The notes under the pieces were generated by a model. The model made no database searches and had not been told where the DNA came from. It was given only the letters and a program-made list of their open reading frames with translations. A stretch of 64,000 bases of DNA. It comes from G963667425 sp963667425 [NCBI: bacterium]. Its GTDB lineage: Bacteria > UBP6 > UBA1177. This document shows, piece after piece, positions 43,896-52,625 of this stretch (position 1 is its first letter; every line of letters starts with the position of its first letter). A program made the translations under genes and the position numbers. The stretch is from positions 434,001 through 498,000 of the forward strand of contig OY763407.1 of assembly GCA_963667425.1 (NCBI GenBank), written 5' to 3'.

Positions 43896-44855
43896 ATGGA
43901 AGATGTTGTTGTTAGTGTAGAAGAATACCTTCCAATAAGAATAGATACAATAAACGATAATGAGAAAATAGATTTTGAGCTGTATACGTTTGAAAAGGAG
44001 AGATACTATCTTTTTTGTACAGCATTTTCCAATTTCAGAAAACAAGATTTAAGTTCAACTTATATCAACAGGGTAGGTCATTTATATGTAAAAAAGAGTG
44101 ACTGGAAGCTGTATCGAAAATATGTTGAATCCAATCTGTCAATATATCTTTCAAATAAAAATATGGGAATATCCAGTAAAGTTGATATCATTTATGATAT
44201 TAGCACTTCAATGATAAAAGATGTTTTTACTGAAGGTATTTCATCGATTACAAAAGAGCAGGTAGAAAATTTCTCAGGTACAATGACAGACTTCATTTTT
44301 GATGAATCGGTAAAAATAAATGAGATTGTAAGATTTGCAGAACATGATTTCTATACATATAACCATTCACTTCATGTTTTTATTTATTCTATCATGTTTG
44401 CCGTTTTTCTTGGCATAAAAGATAAGCAGGACCTTCATGCAATTGGAGAGGGAGCTTTTCTGCATGATATCGGAAAATCCAATATCGGATTGGAAATTAT
44501 AAATAAACCTGGGCCATTAAATCCTCAGGAATGGAATGAAATGCAGAATCACCCATTATACGGAGTAAAAATTGTAAGAGATAACTTATCCATGAATGAT
44601 GAAGCGACTCTTTCAATAATAATGAACCATCATGAAAGACTTGATGGAAAAGGATACCCAAGAGGTGTAAGCAAGATAGAACTTTTTGACAGAATTGTTG
44701 GAATTGCTGATACATATGATGCAATTACTTCAAATAGATCCTATCAGATGGCTAGAAATCCTTTTGAGGCGTTAAGATATATGATACAGACTCAGTCAAA
44801 GAGGCTGGATGATGAATTAATGAGAAAATTTGCAATAATGTTGGGGAGCAGATAA
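43896..44855 (+). CDS. HD-GYP domain phosphodiesterase
   Basis: This 319-residue protein has an N-terminal region of about 120 residues (no receiver; unrecognised) and a C-terminal HD-GYP domain. Metal ligands are in HSLHVFIYS, FLHDIGKSNIG and NHHERLDGKGYPRG, which contains the GYP triad, and later DRIVGIADTYDAITS. HD-GYP enzymes cleave cyclic di-GMP, so it probably tunes motility or adhesion. Soluble and cytoplasmic. It overlaps the following barrel gene by 1 nt (TAATG). Confidence 0.9.
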   Translation: MEDVVVSVEEYLPIRIDTINDNEKIDFELYTFEKERYYLFCTAFSNFRKQDLSSTYINRVGHLYVKKSDWKLYRKYVESNLSIYLSNKNMGISSKVDIIYDISTSMIKDVFTEGISSITKEQVENFSGTMTDFIFDESVKINEIVRFAEHDFYTYNHSLHVFIYSIMFAVFLGIKDKQDLHAIGEGAFLHDIGKSNIGLEIINKPGPLNPQEWNEMQNHPLYGVKIVRDNLSMNDEATLSIIMNHHERLDGKGYPRGVSKIELFDRIVGIADTYDAITSNRSYQMARNPFEALRYMIQTQSKRLDDELMRKFAIMLGSR

Positions 44856-46588
44856 TGAAAAAAACAGTATTAACAATCTTTTTACTTTTTTCATGTATGG
44901 TTTTTGCAGAAACTGCTTCTGAAGAGAAAGCAGGTATTGCTGTTTCTAAAAAAGCACCTGTCTTTATTGATTCCGAATCAGAAACAAAGCCGCAGGAAAC
45001 GGAAACTACAAATACTGAAACTCCTGAAATACCTGTTAAGAAGAAAAAAGAAGTTCTCTATCTTGCAAAAGAAGGTGATCCTCAACCTGAGCCTGTAGAA
45101 AAAGAAGAGAAAAAACCTGGAGAATTTGTAAAAGGAGAGCTCGCTAATGTCGGTTCTTATGAAATAATTTATCCTTATAACAGTTTTGGTCTTAGAATTG
45201 GTCTTGTTGATATTGATGAAATATATTATATTTCAATAGATCCTAATTTTTCTCTTTATATGAAAAATTTTACAATGGGTCTGCATCTGCCATTTAATGT
45301 TGAAGCTTTTAATACTGCTGATTATCAAGGTAATTCTACCAGATTTACTCTCCGCTCTGAAGATTGGGATGATGCGGATGACTATTTAAGAATTATCAAA
45401 TACATAACTTATGGCAGAAGCGAAGATACTTTTTATGCTTCGATAGGTTCAAACAATGCAAGAACTTTAGGGCATGGAACAATAATGAAAAGATTTATGC
45501 CAAATCTGGATCCAAATACAGCAAGAGTTTCAGGAAAACTAAATTATTATAATGAATATTTTGGTTTTGAAACTGTTATAGGTGATATTTCTCTTACCAG
45601 TGCGCCTAATATTTTCGGTGGACTTATTTTTATAAAACCACTTTCTTTCTTTAAAAATGATTATCGTTCACAATCTCTTTCCTTTGGTTACAGTATGGTT
45701 GTAGATATTTCTGCACCTACATCTTTAAATTATGTAAAATATATAGATCGTCCGGATATAGCACCATATCCTGATGGAATGGGAGATCCGAGAATAGCAT
45801 CAGATCCAGATGACGTTAATCGTCCTTATGTTAATTCTTCAGAAGCTATAGCTGTTCAGGGCGTCGATGTTGAATTTAAAGTTTATCGTGATTTTCATAC
45901 AGACATAAAGATATATGGTGATTATTCATGGATATCCACACCGATTCCTTTTACAGGGAAAAGTGGCTACGGTGGAGGCTTCACTCTTGGTACTCTTGGA
46001 AGATTTAATATTGATAAAGCAAGAAAACATGCTTTAAGAGCAGAACTCGCCTATCGTATTTATCAGGATAACTACATACCTTCTTATTTTGATCAGTTTT
46101 ATAGTGTAGAGAAATATGAAATGCTTACAAATATTTACGGTAAAGATAATTTTTCTGCAGATGGGAGAGGCAAACTTCAGCTTTTGGATGAAGACAGCAA
46201 TGGTTCATGGAAAAATTCCGTTTATATGGAAGTTACCTATTCTCTGCTCGATAAACTTGCTCTTTCAGCCGGTATAGAATTCTTTCAGGGTTCTGCATCA
46301 ATTTATTCTCATATTGAAATACCTGATTTTTATATTTTTAAGGCAATGTTCTCATACTATCAGAGAGGAATTACATCTTTTGATACTATCGCAGGGGGAA
46401 GTGACAGAACAAGCTTATACAGAGGTGTTTTGAGAGTTGAAATTCTTCCTATACTATATCTTAACTTCTATCTTGGGAAAAATTGGGTTTTCTGGCCTGA
46501 AAGCAGAGTGAGAGATGATGGTTTACAGGGACATTATCTTTCAGCTTATGAATGGGGCTTTAATTTGGAGTTTGGGTATGAATTCTAA
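44855..46588 (+). CDS. Large outer-membrane beta-barrel (porin-like) of unknown function
   Basis: This 577-residue protein has a signal peptide (VLTIFLLFSCMVFA), an extended Glu/Pro/Lys linker (about 20-95), then about 480 residues of alternating amphipathic strands with Tyr/Phe girdles and loops, ending WGFNLEFGYEF (terminal Phe, BAM signal). It could form a barrel of about 18-22 strands. The linker before the barrel, rich in charged residues, could run through the periplasm to the peptidoglycan or partner proteins. No family recognised. Confidence 0.68.
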   Translation: MKKTVLTIFLLFSCMVFAETASEEKAGIAVSKKAPVFIDSESETKPQETETTNTETPEIPVKKKKEVLYLAKEGDPQPEPVEKEEKKPGEFVKGELANVGSYEIIYPYNSFGLRIGLVDIDEIYYISIDPNFSLYMKNFTMGLHLPFNVEAFNTADYQGNSTRFTLRSEDWDDADDYLRIIKYITYGRSEDTFYASIGSNNARTLGHGTIMKRFMPNLDPNTARVSGKLNYYNEYFGFETVIGDISLTSAPNIFGGLIFIKPLSFFKNDYRSQSLSFGYSMVVDISAPTSLNYVKYIDRPDIAPYPDGMGDPRIASDPDDVNRPYVNSSEAIAVQGVDVEFKVYRDFHTDIKIYGDYSWISTPIPFTGKSGYGGGFTLGTLGRFNIDKARKHALRAELAYRIYQDNYIPSYFDQFYSVEKYEMLTNIYGKDNFSADGRGKLQLLDEDSNGSWKNSVYMEVTYSLLDKLALSAGIEFFQGSASIYSHIEIPDFYIFKAMFSYYQRGITSFDTIAGGSDRTSLYRGVLRVEILPILYLNFYLGKNWVFWPESRVRDDGLQGHYLSAYEWGFNLEFGYEF

Positions 46589-47105
46589 ATCAAAGAAAGT
46601 ATTTATATTTACACTGTTTTTTTCTTTTAATCTTTATTCAGCAGTTTTTATAAATGGTGTAAAAATACCTGAAATGAAGGATCAAATATTTGATAATTCG
46701 GAAGTTATTTTCAATCAGGATGGTGATATTCATATTTATGTAAAAGGAGTAATGCTTGTTCCTGAGAATTCAGATATTAAAAAAACTGAAGGAAAATATT
46801 ATCTTATTGTAAATGCACCGGATATACAGAAAATATCCTGGATGTTTATTAATGGAAAAGAATTTGAATTTAATAAAAAAGAATCAATGATTCCACAGGA
46901 AATATCATCTCTTTTACAGAAAGGAAAAAACACTCTGACTGTAAAAATTCCTGAAAGTTCAAAGGATGAAAAAATTTCAATTATTATCGGCACAGGTATT
47001 CAGAAAGAAGGTAAGCTTGAAATAACTTCTGTTGCAGAATATAATATTAAGCTTACGGCGGTGAAAAGTTTTAAGGTTTTTACATTTGAATTGGAGAATA
47101 AATAA
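46578..47105 (+). CDS. Exported protein of unknown function, linked to the barrel gene
   Basis: This 175-residue protein has a signal peptide (VFIFTLFFSFNLYSA) then a beta-rich domain (VFINGVKIPEMKDQ, then IFDNSEVIF, NAPDIQKISWMFINGKEF, NTLTVKIPES), reminiscent of an immunoglobulin-like fold. The ATG at 46578 lies inside the end of the barrel gene with GGAG 7 nt before it; an upstream in-frame ATG is inside the barrel gene and lacks a signal. The overlap suggests stoichiometric coupling with the barrel. Confidence 0.7.
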   Translation: MNSKSKKVFIFTLFFSFNLYSAVFINGVKIPEMKDQIFDNSEVIFNQDGDIHIYVKGVMLVPENSDIKKTEGKYYLIVNAPDIQKISWMFINGKEFEFNKKESMIPQEISSLLQKGKNTLTVKIPESSKDEKISIIIGTGIQKEGKLEITSVAEYNIKLTAVKSFKVFTFELENK

Positions 47106-47950
47106 TGATGTATAGGATTCTTGTGATTCTGCTTTTTTTATCATTTACTGCTGTTTCATGTGAATCTGTTCCTATTGAGGATACATCCCAGCCTCAGCAC
47201 AGTAATTTTGATAAGGCTGAAAGTCACTATAAGCTTGGAATTGCTTCCTTTAATAGAGGAGACATAATAAAAGCAAAAAAAGAACTCTCTCTTGCAATAC
47301 AGTATAATCCTGATCTTCCCTATTATTATAACCATTTAGGCCTTGTATATATGAAAGATGGGGATATTACAAGAGCAGAAGAATTATTTAAGAAATCTTA
47401 TGATATGGATAATTCATACACGGATCCTCTGAATAATCTTGGCGCTCTTTATATTGAAAGAGGTGAATATAAAAAGGCAAGAGAAAATCTTCTAAAAGCT
47501 TATTCCGATCCAATATATCCATATCCGCATAATGTTGCTCTCAATCTTGGAAATCTTGAATTTAAAGAAAAAAACTATGAAGAATCTGAAAGATATTATA
47601 TGAAAGCTCTGAAAATAAAAAAAGATTACTGTCAGGCATTTGTAAGTCTTGGAAATCTTTATGATGCTGAAAGCAAAGATGACGATGCTTTATCAAATTA
47701 TGTTAAAGCTGTAAACAACTGTCCTTTTTATGTCGAAGCCCTTTATAAAAGTGCAGTTAAATTTCTTCTAAAAAAAGATGAGGAAAAAGCAAAGAAATTT
47801 CTTGTCCAGTGTGTCAGATTTAGTGAGGAAAATTCTACAGAATTTGTTATTCCGTTTCTTAAGGAATGTATATCTCTTGCTAATCAGTATGATTTAAAGA
47901 ATATTTACGATAGTCAGAAAAATGAAAAAAGGGAGATTAACGGGCTGTGA
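47105..47950 (+). CDS. TPR-repeat lipoprotein (PilF/Tgl-like)
   Basis: This 281-residue protein has a lipobox (FTAVSC) and at least five tetratricopeptide repeats from about residue 35 (YKLGIASFNRGDIIKAKK, YNHLGLVYMKDGDITRAEE, LNNLGALYIERGEYKKA, ALNLGNLEFKEKNYEESE). The architecture and length match PilF/Tgl lipoproteins, which assemble the type IV pilus secretin in the outer membrane, but no pilus gene is in the window, so the specific role is unproven. A barrel two genes upstream is a plausible client. Confidence 0.78.
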   Translation: MMYRILVILLFLSFTAVSCESVPIEDTSQPQHSNFDKAESHYKLGIASFNRGDIIKAKKELSLAIQYNPDLPYYYNHLGLVYMKDGDITRAEELFKKSYDMDNSYTDPLNNLGALYIERGEYKKARENLLKAYSDPIYPYPHNVALNLGNLEFKEKNYEESERYYMKALKIKKDYCQAFVSLGNLYDAESKDDDALSNYVKAVNNCPFYVEALYKSAVKFLLKKDEEKAKKFLVQCVRFSEENSTEFVIPFLKECISLANQYDLKNIYDSQKNEKREINGL

Positions 47951-48447
47951 AAACTACCTATAATGGAACTGTTATTTCTGTTACCAAAAGAGAAAAATCA
48001 ACTTTTGCAATTTTTATGAGTGAAAATGGTGAAAAGATTGAATTTTTCTCAAAGAATAGAGAACTGTTACCTTTTGAAATAGCTGAAATCTCTGTTGTAA
48101 AAGGTTACAGACATATGTTCCTTTCTGATTATGATGTTTCTGTTCCGTCCCCTGTAAGGGCTATGCCTGTAAAAATTATTTCAGCCGCATATTTTTCAGA
48201 ACTTATGAAATATGTTGATGAATATGGGGAAAAAGAGAAAAAGCTTATTACTGATATGACCCAGTTTATAAAAGAGAAAGATTTTTCAAGTCTGAATTTT
48301 GAAAATATTGAAAAATCATGGCTTCAATGTGTTGGCATTTATGATTCAGGGTCGGAAAATACAAATAAACAGATATGTTCTTATTTAGATAAAAAATCTA
48401 TTCCACTTAGAGATTCAGTGTTAAAACAATTTAGGCAGAAAGTTTAA
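47947..48447 (+). CDS. Unknown protein, OB-fold-like N-terminus
   Basis: This 166-residue cytosolic protein has a GTG start overlapping the TPR gene by 4 nt. The first 75 residues (YNGTVISVTKREKSTFAIF then IEFFSKNRELLPFEIAEI) look like the OB-fold domain of RecO-like proteins, but the zinc cysteines and most of the helical domain of RecO are missing, so this is only a weak hint. It ends 1 nt before the DUF4388 gene. No confident family. Confidence 0.55.
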   Translation: MKTTYNGTVISVTKREKSTFAIFMSENGEKIEFFSKNRELLPFEIAEISVVKGYRHMFLSDYDVSVPSPVRAMPVKIISAAYFSELMKYVDEYGEKEKKLITDMTQFIKEKDFSSLNFENIEKSWLQCVGIYDSGSENTNKQICSYLDKKSIPLRDSVLKQFRQKV

Positions 48448-48448
48448 T

Positions 48449-49621
48449 ATGGAACAGAACAGTCTTAAAGTACATGGTTTATTTTCTCTGTTAAAATCAG
48501 TTCCGGAAAAGTATTATAAAGGAATAATGGTTTTTAAAAATGGTCAAAGTGAGAGGAGACTTTATTTTTATAATAAAAATATTACCGGTGCAGGTTCAAA
48601 TGATCCTGCCGACTATCTTGGACAGTATCTTATAAATCAGGGCAGTCTTGACATAGAAACTTTCAATAAGGCCTACAGAACGCAGCTGGAAACTGATGTG
48701 AAAATGGGCGCCATATTGAATCTCATAGGTCTTACTCCTTTTGACAATATACAGCAGGCAATAAGAGACAAGATAATTGATACTGCATTTCTTGTTTATT
48801 TCTGGGGTGATGGTACCTTTGAAATTCTTCATGAATATCCTGTCTTTTCAGATCAGGTTGAAACTAATATGAATCCACTTGAGCTGCTTGATATTGTAAA
48901 AATAAGACAACAGGAAATGAATGATATTATTTCCATGTACAATGTTCTCGGTTCTTATCCTGAACTTTCTATTCTTGATGGCGAATCAAAGGATTTTGTA
49001 AATATAGAACATCAGATAATAAAACTTTTTGCACTTGAAAAAAGTATTAATGAAGTTATATCCCTTCTTCCTGTGCATTTTTATATGTTATCAAGGCATA
49101 TTCTTTCTCTTTTTAATAAAGGGGTTATTCTTCCCGGCAAAGGACAGTCTCTTGGTATAAGTGAAATATTTTCCAATATGATAAAAAGAACAGGCCTTTT
49201 AGAGCCTCAAAGACTTTATATGTTAAGTGAAAATGAAATGGTTGAACTTTATAAAAAAGGTGAACGCATTATTAGGGAATGTGACTATTGGAAAGCTGTA
49301 TCTGTATACAGAATTTTGTATTTTGCTCATCCTAAAAATATAGTTTTTCGAGATACTCTTAAAGATATGGAATATAAATGTGTTTATGATTTTTATAAAA
49401 CAGTATTAGATCCAATGGATAAAATAGAAGTTTCTCCTGGCAGGGGCGTAATTACCACCTCTGTTGAGCATACGGTTTACAGCTTTCTAAAAGAAGAAAC
49501 GATGACTGTCCGTGAAATAGTTACTTTTTTCAAGGAAAAGCATTCTGAAATAAATATCCTTGCCGCTATTAAAAGACTTAAAGACAAAGGATATGTAAAA
49601 AAGAGTATAGTCTCACAATAA
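48449..49621 (+). CDS. DUF4388 (PatA N-terminal-like) domain protein
   Basis: This 390-residue protein opens with a DUF4388 domain (about 1-150): LKVHGLFSLLKSVPEKYYKG, IMVFKNGQSERRLYFYNKNI, LGQYLINQGSLD. This module is common in myxobacterial and cyanobacterial signalling proteins (PatA-like) and forms homo-oligomeric regulatory domains. The remainder is alpha-helical; residues about 335-385 resemble a winged helix (TVREIVTFFKEKHSEINIL). It probably regulates something linked to the HD-GYP protein and barrel in the same run. Its stop overlaps the convergent kinase stop by 9 nt. Confidence 0.78.
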   Translation: MEQNSLKVHGLFSLLKSVPEKYYKGIMVFKNGQSERRLYFYNKNITGAGSNDPADYLGQYLINQGSLDIETFNKAYRTQLETDVKMGAILNLIGLTPFDNIQQAIRDKIIDTAFLVYFWGDGTFEILHEYPVFSDQVETNMNPLELLDIVKIRQQEMNDIISMYNVLGSYPELSILDGESKDFVNIEHQIIKLFALEKSINEVISLLPVHFYMLSRHILSLFNKGVILPGKGQSLGISEIFSNMIKRTGLLEPQRLYMLSENEMVELYKKGERIIRECDYWKAVSVYRILYFAHPKNIVFRDTLKDMEYKCVYDFYKTVLDPMDKIEVSPGRGVITTSVEHTVYSFLKEETMTVREIVTFFKEKHSEINILAAIKRLKDKGYVKKSIVSQ

Positions 49622-50122
49622 ATTTAATTTTGCTTTAAGCTCATCAAATGACTGATTTATCATTTTTCCTGCTGTATCAATAATTATTCTGCTTCTCGTC
49701 CAATCTTCATACTTTCTGTTTGTTATATCATCCCATGAAGGAAGGTTAAGATTTGGTATATCTGAAACTCTATTTTTTACTCTTTCCATATGCTCATTTT
49801 TATCAGAACAGACAATTTCTATATTTATGAAATCTGAATTACATTCATTTGCACACTGCTCCCATTCATCTCTGGTCAGATTCCATGGATTACATGAATC
49901 TGCAATGACATTTATTCCGAGTTTCAGATTATCTTTTGCAATTCTGTATGCAAGTCTGTATCCTTCACCCTGAACAGAAATAAAGCAGAGATCCTTTATT
50001 CCCTGTTCTATGGTATCTATTCTTAAGTATGTTGATTTTAATGTTTCTGAAAGTTTTCTTGCGATAGCTGTTTTACCAACTGCAGGTAATCCTGAGAATA
50101 TGTATAGTGTAGGTCTTTTCAT
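49613..50122 (-). CDS. Small P-loop kinase (AAA_33/zeta-toxin-like fold)
   Basis: This 169-residue protein has a Walker A motif (FSGLPAVGKTAIARKL, residues about 10-25), RIDTIEQGI and DSCNPWNLTRDEWEQ, and an arginine-rich lid (ERVKNRV). The fold matches nucleotide/sugar kinases of the AAA_33 family, often annotated as adenylylsulfate-kinase-like; there is no antitoxin, so a zeta toxin is unlikely. Substrate unknown. Last gene of the minus operon, 19 nt after osmC-like. Confidence 0.75.
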   Translation of the reverse strand: MKRPTLYIFSGLPAVGKTAIARKLSETLKSTYLRIDTIEQGIKDLCFISVQGEGYRLAYRIAKDNLKLGINVIADSCNPWNLTRDEWEQCANECNSDFINIEIVCSDKNEHMERVKNRVSDIPNLNLPSWDDITNRKYEDWTRSRIIIDTAGKMINQSFDELKAKLNLL

Positions 50123-50141
50123 CTTTTTAGTCCCGATTTTT

Positions 50142-50555
50142 TTAGTCTTTTTCTATAATCATACCATTATATTTGATTGTATAATTTATAGGAACAGCTT
50201 TTTCAAGCGTAAGTGAAACTCCACAGTATTTTTCAAGAGACATAGATATTGCTCTTTTGATTTTTGATATATCTGTTTTTCCTTCAAAAACATATTCCAG
50301 TGAAATTTCTGTAAATCTTTTGGGTGTTTCTTCTTCGAGCATTCCTATGACATTAACTTCAAACTTTTCAGGTTTTTCAGCTTTCATTTTTTCAAGAATA
50401 TAAACCACATCAAGAGAAGAGCATCCGGCAACAGCATATAAAAGCATATTTTTAGGACTGTTTCCCTTATTATTTATCATAAATGGAGTATCCTGTCCAT
50501 CTGCTGTTCCTGTAAAAGTCATATCACCATTCCATAAAAGATTAACCTTTTTCAT
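50142..50555 (-). CDS. OsmC/Ohr-family protein
   Basis: This 137-residue protein has the two conserved Cys contexts (AVAGCSSLDVVYIL, and KYCGVSLTL near the C-terminus) that reduce organic hydroperoxides in the OsmC/Ohr fold. Length is typical, though Ohr-type proteins also need an Arg, and one is not obvious in the usual place. It probably belongs to the YhfA-like OsmC subfamily. Located in a five-gene minus operon. Confidence 0.85.
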   Translation of the reverse strand: MKKVNLLWNGDMTFTGTADGQDTPFMINNKGNSPKNMLLYAVAGCSSLDVVYILEKMKAEKPEKFEVNVIGMLEEETPKRFTEISLEYVFEGKTDISKIKRAISMSLEKYCGVSLTLEKAVPINYTIKYNGMIIEKD

Positions 50556-50569
50556 CTTACACCTCTTTG

Positions 50570-51574
50570 CTAGAATAGTTTTTCATAATTAAGCCCACGC
50601 TGAAGCCATCTTCTGTAAAAACTTTTGGTAATAGATAGATTGACCATATCATTTTCTTTAATAGATTTTCTTTCAAGATGATGAAAAAGAAATGGAGACG
50701 TTACAGCATCCTGGCCTTTAAGATAATAAATTATTCCATCATATTTTTTTTCCTTATCAAATCCGGAATAACCTATAATAGTTCCTTCTTTTATTCTTTT
50801 ACCGACAGAGATAAGTGAACTTATATTTCCAATATATCCAAAAAAAGCTGTTTTATGATATTTCTCATAATAAAGCTCGACACTTCCGCCGGTACGATTA
50901 TTTGAGTTAACAGCAATAACTGTTGCATCAAAAGGTGTTTTTATTTCAGAATGAGGTGAAACAATAAAAACGGGCTGTAAATTTCCGTTTAACATGGTTA
51001 GTTTTGTTTGCGGACAACCGATGAAAGGACCATTTTCTATGCACGGCTCTATATACGCACCTGTTTGTGATAAATATATTTCCTTTCCATTTGTTTCTGT
51101 TAGAAAAGCTTCATAAATAGATTTTTTAGATCTGTTTTTATATCTCATGTAAACAATTTTACTGTCAGCATCTCTGTAGAAAAGAGAAATTTTATCTCCA
51201 TCTCTGAATGAAATTTTAAAATCAAGAAAAAAGAAAGCAAGATGCTGAATGTTTCTTATAAGTTTCGCATCAGGTTCTATTCCATATTTGTCCTTTATTG
51301 AATTTGTTATTGATCCTGATAGTTTAAAATCCATAAAAATTATGTTATCGCCTGAAATGGAATATGCTTTGTAAAGATTTGCAAACGTTTCTGTTTCTGC
51401 CGGAAAATCTATTAAACACTGATTTGTAGGGTAGAGATGACATTCTGAGTCAGATATGGTTTCAGTAATATTTTCTATTTCTTCATGTCTGTTATTAAAA
51501 AGATATATGTTAAGAGTAACCGAAAAGACAAGAAACATAAATGTTATTATAAATCTTAATCTACCTTTATACAT
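50570..51574 (-). CDS. Catalytically degenerate LytM/M23-family membrane protein
   Basis: This 334-residue protein has an N-terminal anchor (FIITFMFLVFSVTLNIYLF), a helical/beta region, and a C-terminal M23-like beta-barrel (about 215-300: FDATVIAVNSNNRTGGSVEL then FGYIGNISSLISVGKRIKEG then IIGYSGF). In active enzymes the metal ligands are HxxxD, and HxH at the end; here HxxxK and GIIYYL replace them, so zinc binding is lost. Such degenerate LytM proteins (EnvC, NlpD type) activate amidases at the division septum. Overlaps the dGTPase-like stop by 8 nt. Confidence 0.75.
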   Translation of the reverse strand: MYKGRLRFIITFMFLVFSVTLNIYLFNNRHEEIENITETISDSECHLYPTNQCLIDFPAETETFANLYKAYSISGDNIIFMDFKLSGSITNSIKDKYGIEPDAKLIRNIQHLAFFFLDFKISFRDGDKISLFYRDADSKIVYMRYKNRSKKSIYEAFLTETNGKEIYLSQTGAYIEPCIENGPFIGCPQTKLTMLNGNLQPVFIVSPHSEIKTPFDATVIAVNSNNRTGGSVELYYEKYHKTAFFGYIGNISSLISVGKRIKEGTIIGYSGFDKEKKYDGIIYYLKGQDAVTSPFLFHHLERKSIKENDMVNLSITKSFYRRWLQRGLNYEKLF

Positions 51575-52625
51575 GAAGCTCCGGATATTTCATTCGTGAA
51601 GGAACAAAAAGCCTGTTATAAAGATCTATTGCATAACTGTCAGTCATTGAAGCTATGAAATCTGTTATATTTTCGTTCATTTTTTCAGAAAGAATAGGGT
51701 AATAGTAATTTGGAAGTTCATCATAATGATTTAAAAAGTAAGCAAAAAGTGATTCGACAACTCTTTCCGCTTTTGAAAATTCTTCTCTAAGCATTGGCGT
51801 TTCGTAAAGATTTTCAAAAAGATAAGCTCTTAATTCTTCTATGGCACAGTTGACAGTATCACTGAATCTTATAAAAGGATCAGATGCTTCAAGCATTTCA
51901 GAGCTTGTCTCTATCATATCAGTTATCATTATTCCTATTCTTTCAGAAGATTTAACGCCAAGCTTCTCCTTAAAAGGAATATCTTCTTCCTTTAAAAATC
52001 CGCCATTAACGGCATCATCAATATCATGATTAACATATGCCAAAATATCAGCAAGTCTTACTATCTGACCTTCAAGTGTTGATGGAATTCCTTCTCTTTT
52101 CAGTAATTTACCTTTACCTTTTGAATGATTGACAATTCCATCTTTAACTTCCCATGTGAGGTTTAAACCTTTACCGTCTTTTGCAAGCTTTGTTACCACC
52201 CTGAGACTTTGCTGTTCATGTCTGAAATTTTTGCCTGAAATATTTGATAAAGCTCTTTCACCTGAGTGACCGAAAGGAGTGTGACCAAGGTCGTGACCCA
52301 TAGCAATTGCTTCCGTAAGAGATTCATTAAGCATTAAAGCTCTTGCCACGGTTCTGGCAGTCTGAGAAACTTCAAGAGTGTGTGTAAGACGATTTCTGTA
52401 ATGACTTCCGGTTGGAGATAGAAACACCTGAGTTTTGTCTTCGAGCTTTCTAAAAGCCTTACTGTGAACGATTCTGTCTCTGTCATGCTGAAATGCCGGT
52501 CTTATGGAACACTCTTCTTCGAAAGTAGTTCTTCCTTTAGTTTCCGAGCTTAAAGTTGCATATTTTGAAAGAGTATTTTTTTCTATTTGTTCAAGATATA
52601 GTCTTACAGAATTAGAGTTCTTCAT
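51567..52625 (-). CDS. dgt: dGTP triphosphohydrolase-like HD protein
   Basis: This 352-residue HD-domain enzyme has the dNTPase signatures RPAFQHDRDRIVHSKAFRKL, KTQVFLSP, HYRNRLTHTLEVSQ and GHDLGHTPFGHSGERAL, followed by VRLADILAYVNHDIDDA. It hydrolyses dGTP (or other dNTPs) to deoxynucleoside and triphosphate. Length is that of the shorter class-2 (dGTPase-like) subfamily. It overlaps UbiB by 14 nt upstream and the LytM gene downstream. Confidence 0.92.
   Translation of the reverse strand: MKNSNSVRLYLEQIEKNTLSKYATLSSETKGRTTFEEECSIRPAFQHDRDRIVHSKAFRKLEDKTQVFLSPTGSHYRNRLTHTLEVSQTARTVARALMLNESLTEAIAMGHDLGHTPFGHSGERALSNISGKNFRHEQQSLRVVTKLAKDGKGLNLTWEVKDGIVNHSKGKGKLLKREGIPSTLEGQIVRLADILAYVNHDIDDAVNGGFLKEEDIPFKEKLGVKSSERIGIMITDMIETSSEMLEASDPFIRFSDTVNCAIEELRAYLFENLYETPMLREEFSKAERVVESLFAYFLNHYDELPNYYYPILSEKMNENITDFIASMTDSYAIDLYNRLFVPSRMKYPELHV

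Noticed and set aside
47947-48447. RecO DNA-repair protein
   Set aside because: Only the N-terminal OB-like pattern is reminiscent; the protein is about 75 residues too short and lacks the zinc cysteines. Left as unknown.
49613-50122. Zeta-type toxin of a toxin-antitoxin pair
   Set aside because: Walker A and size fit, but no small antitoxin ORF is adjacent and the gene is the last of a metabolic-type operon.
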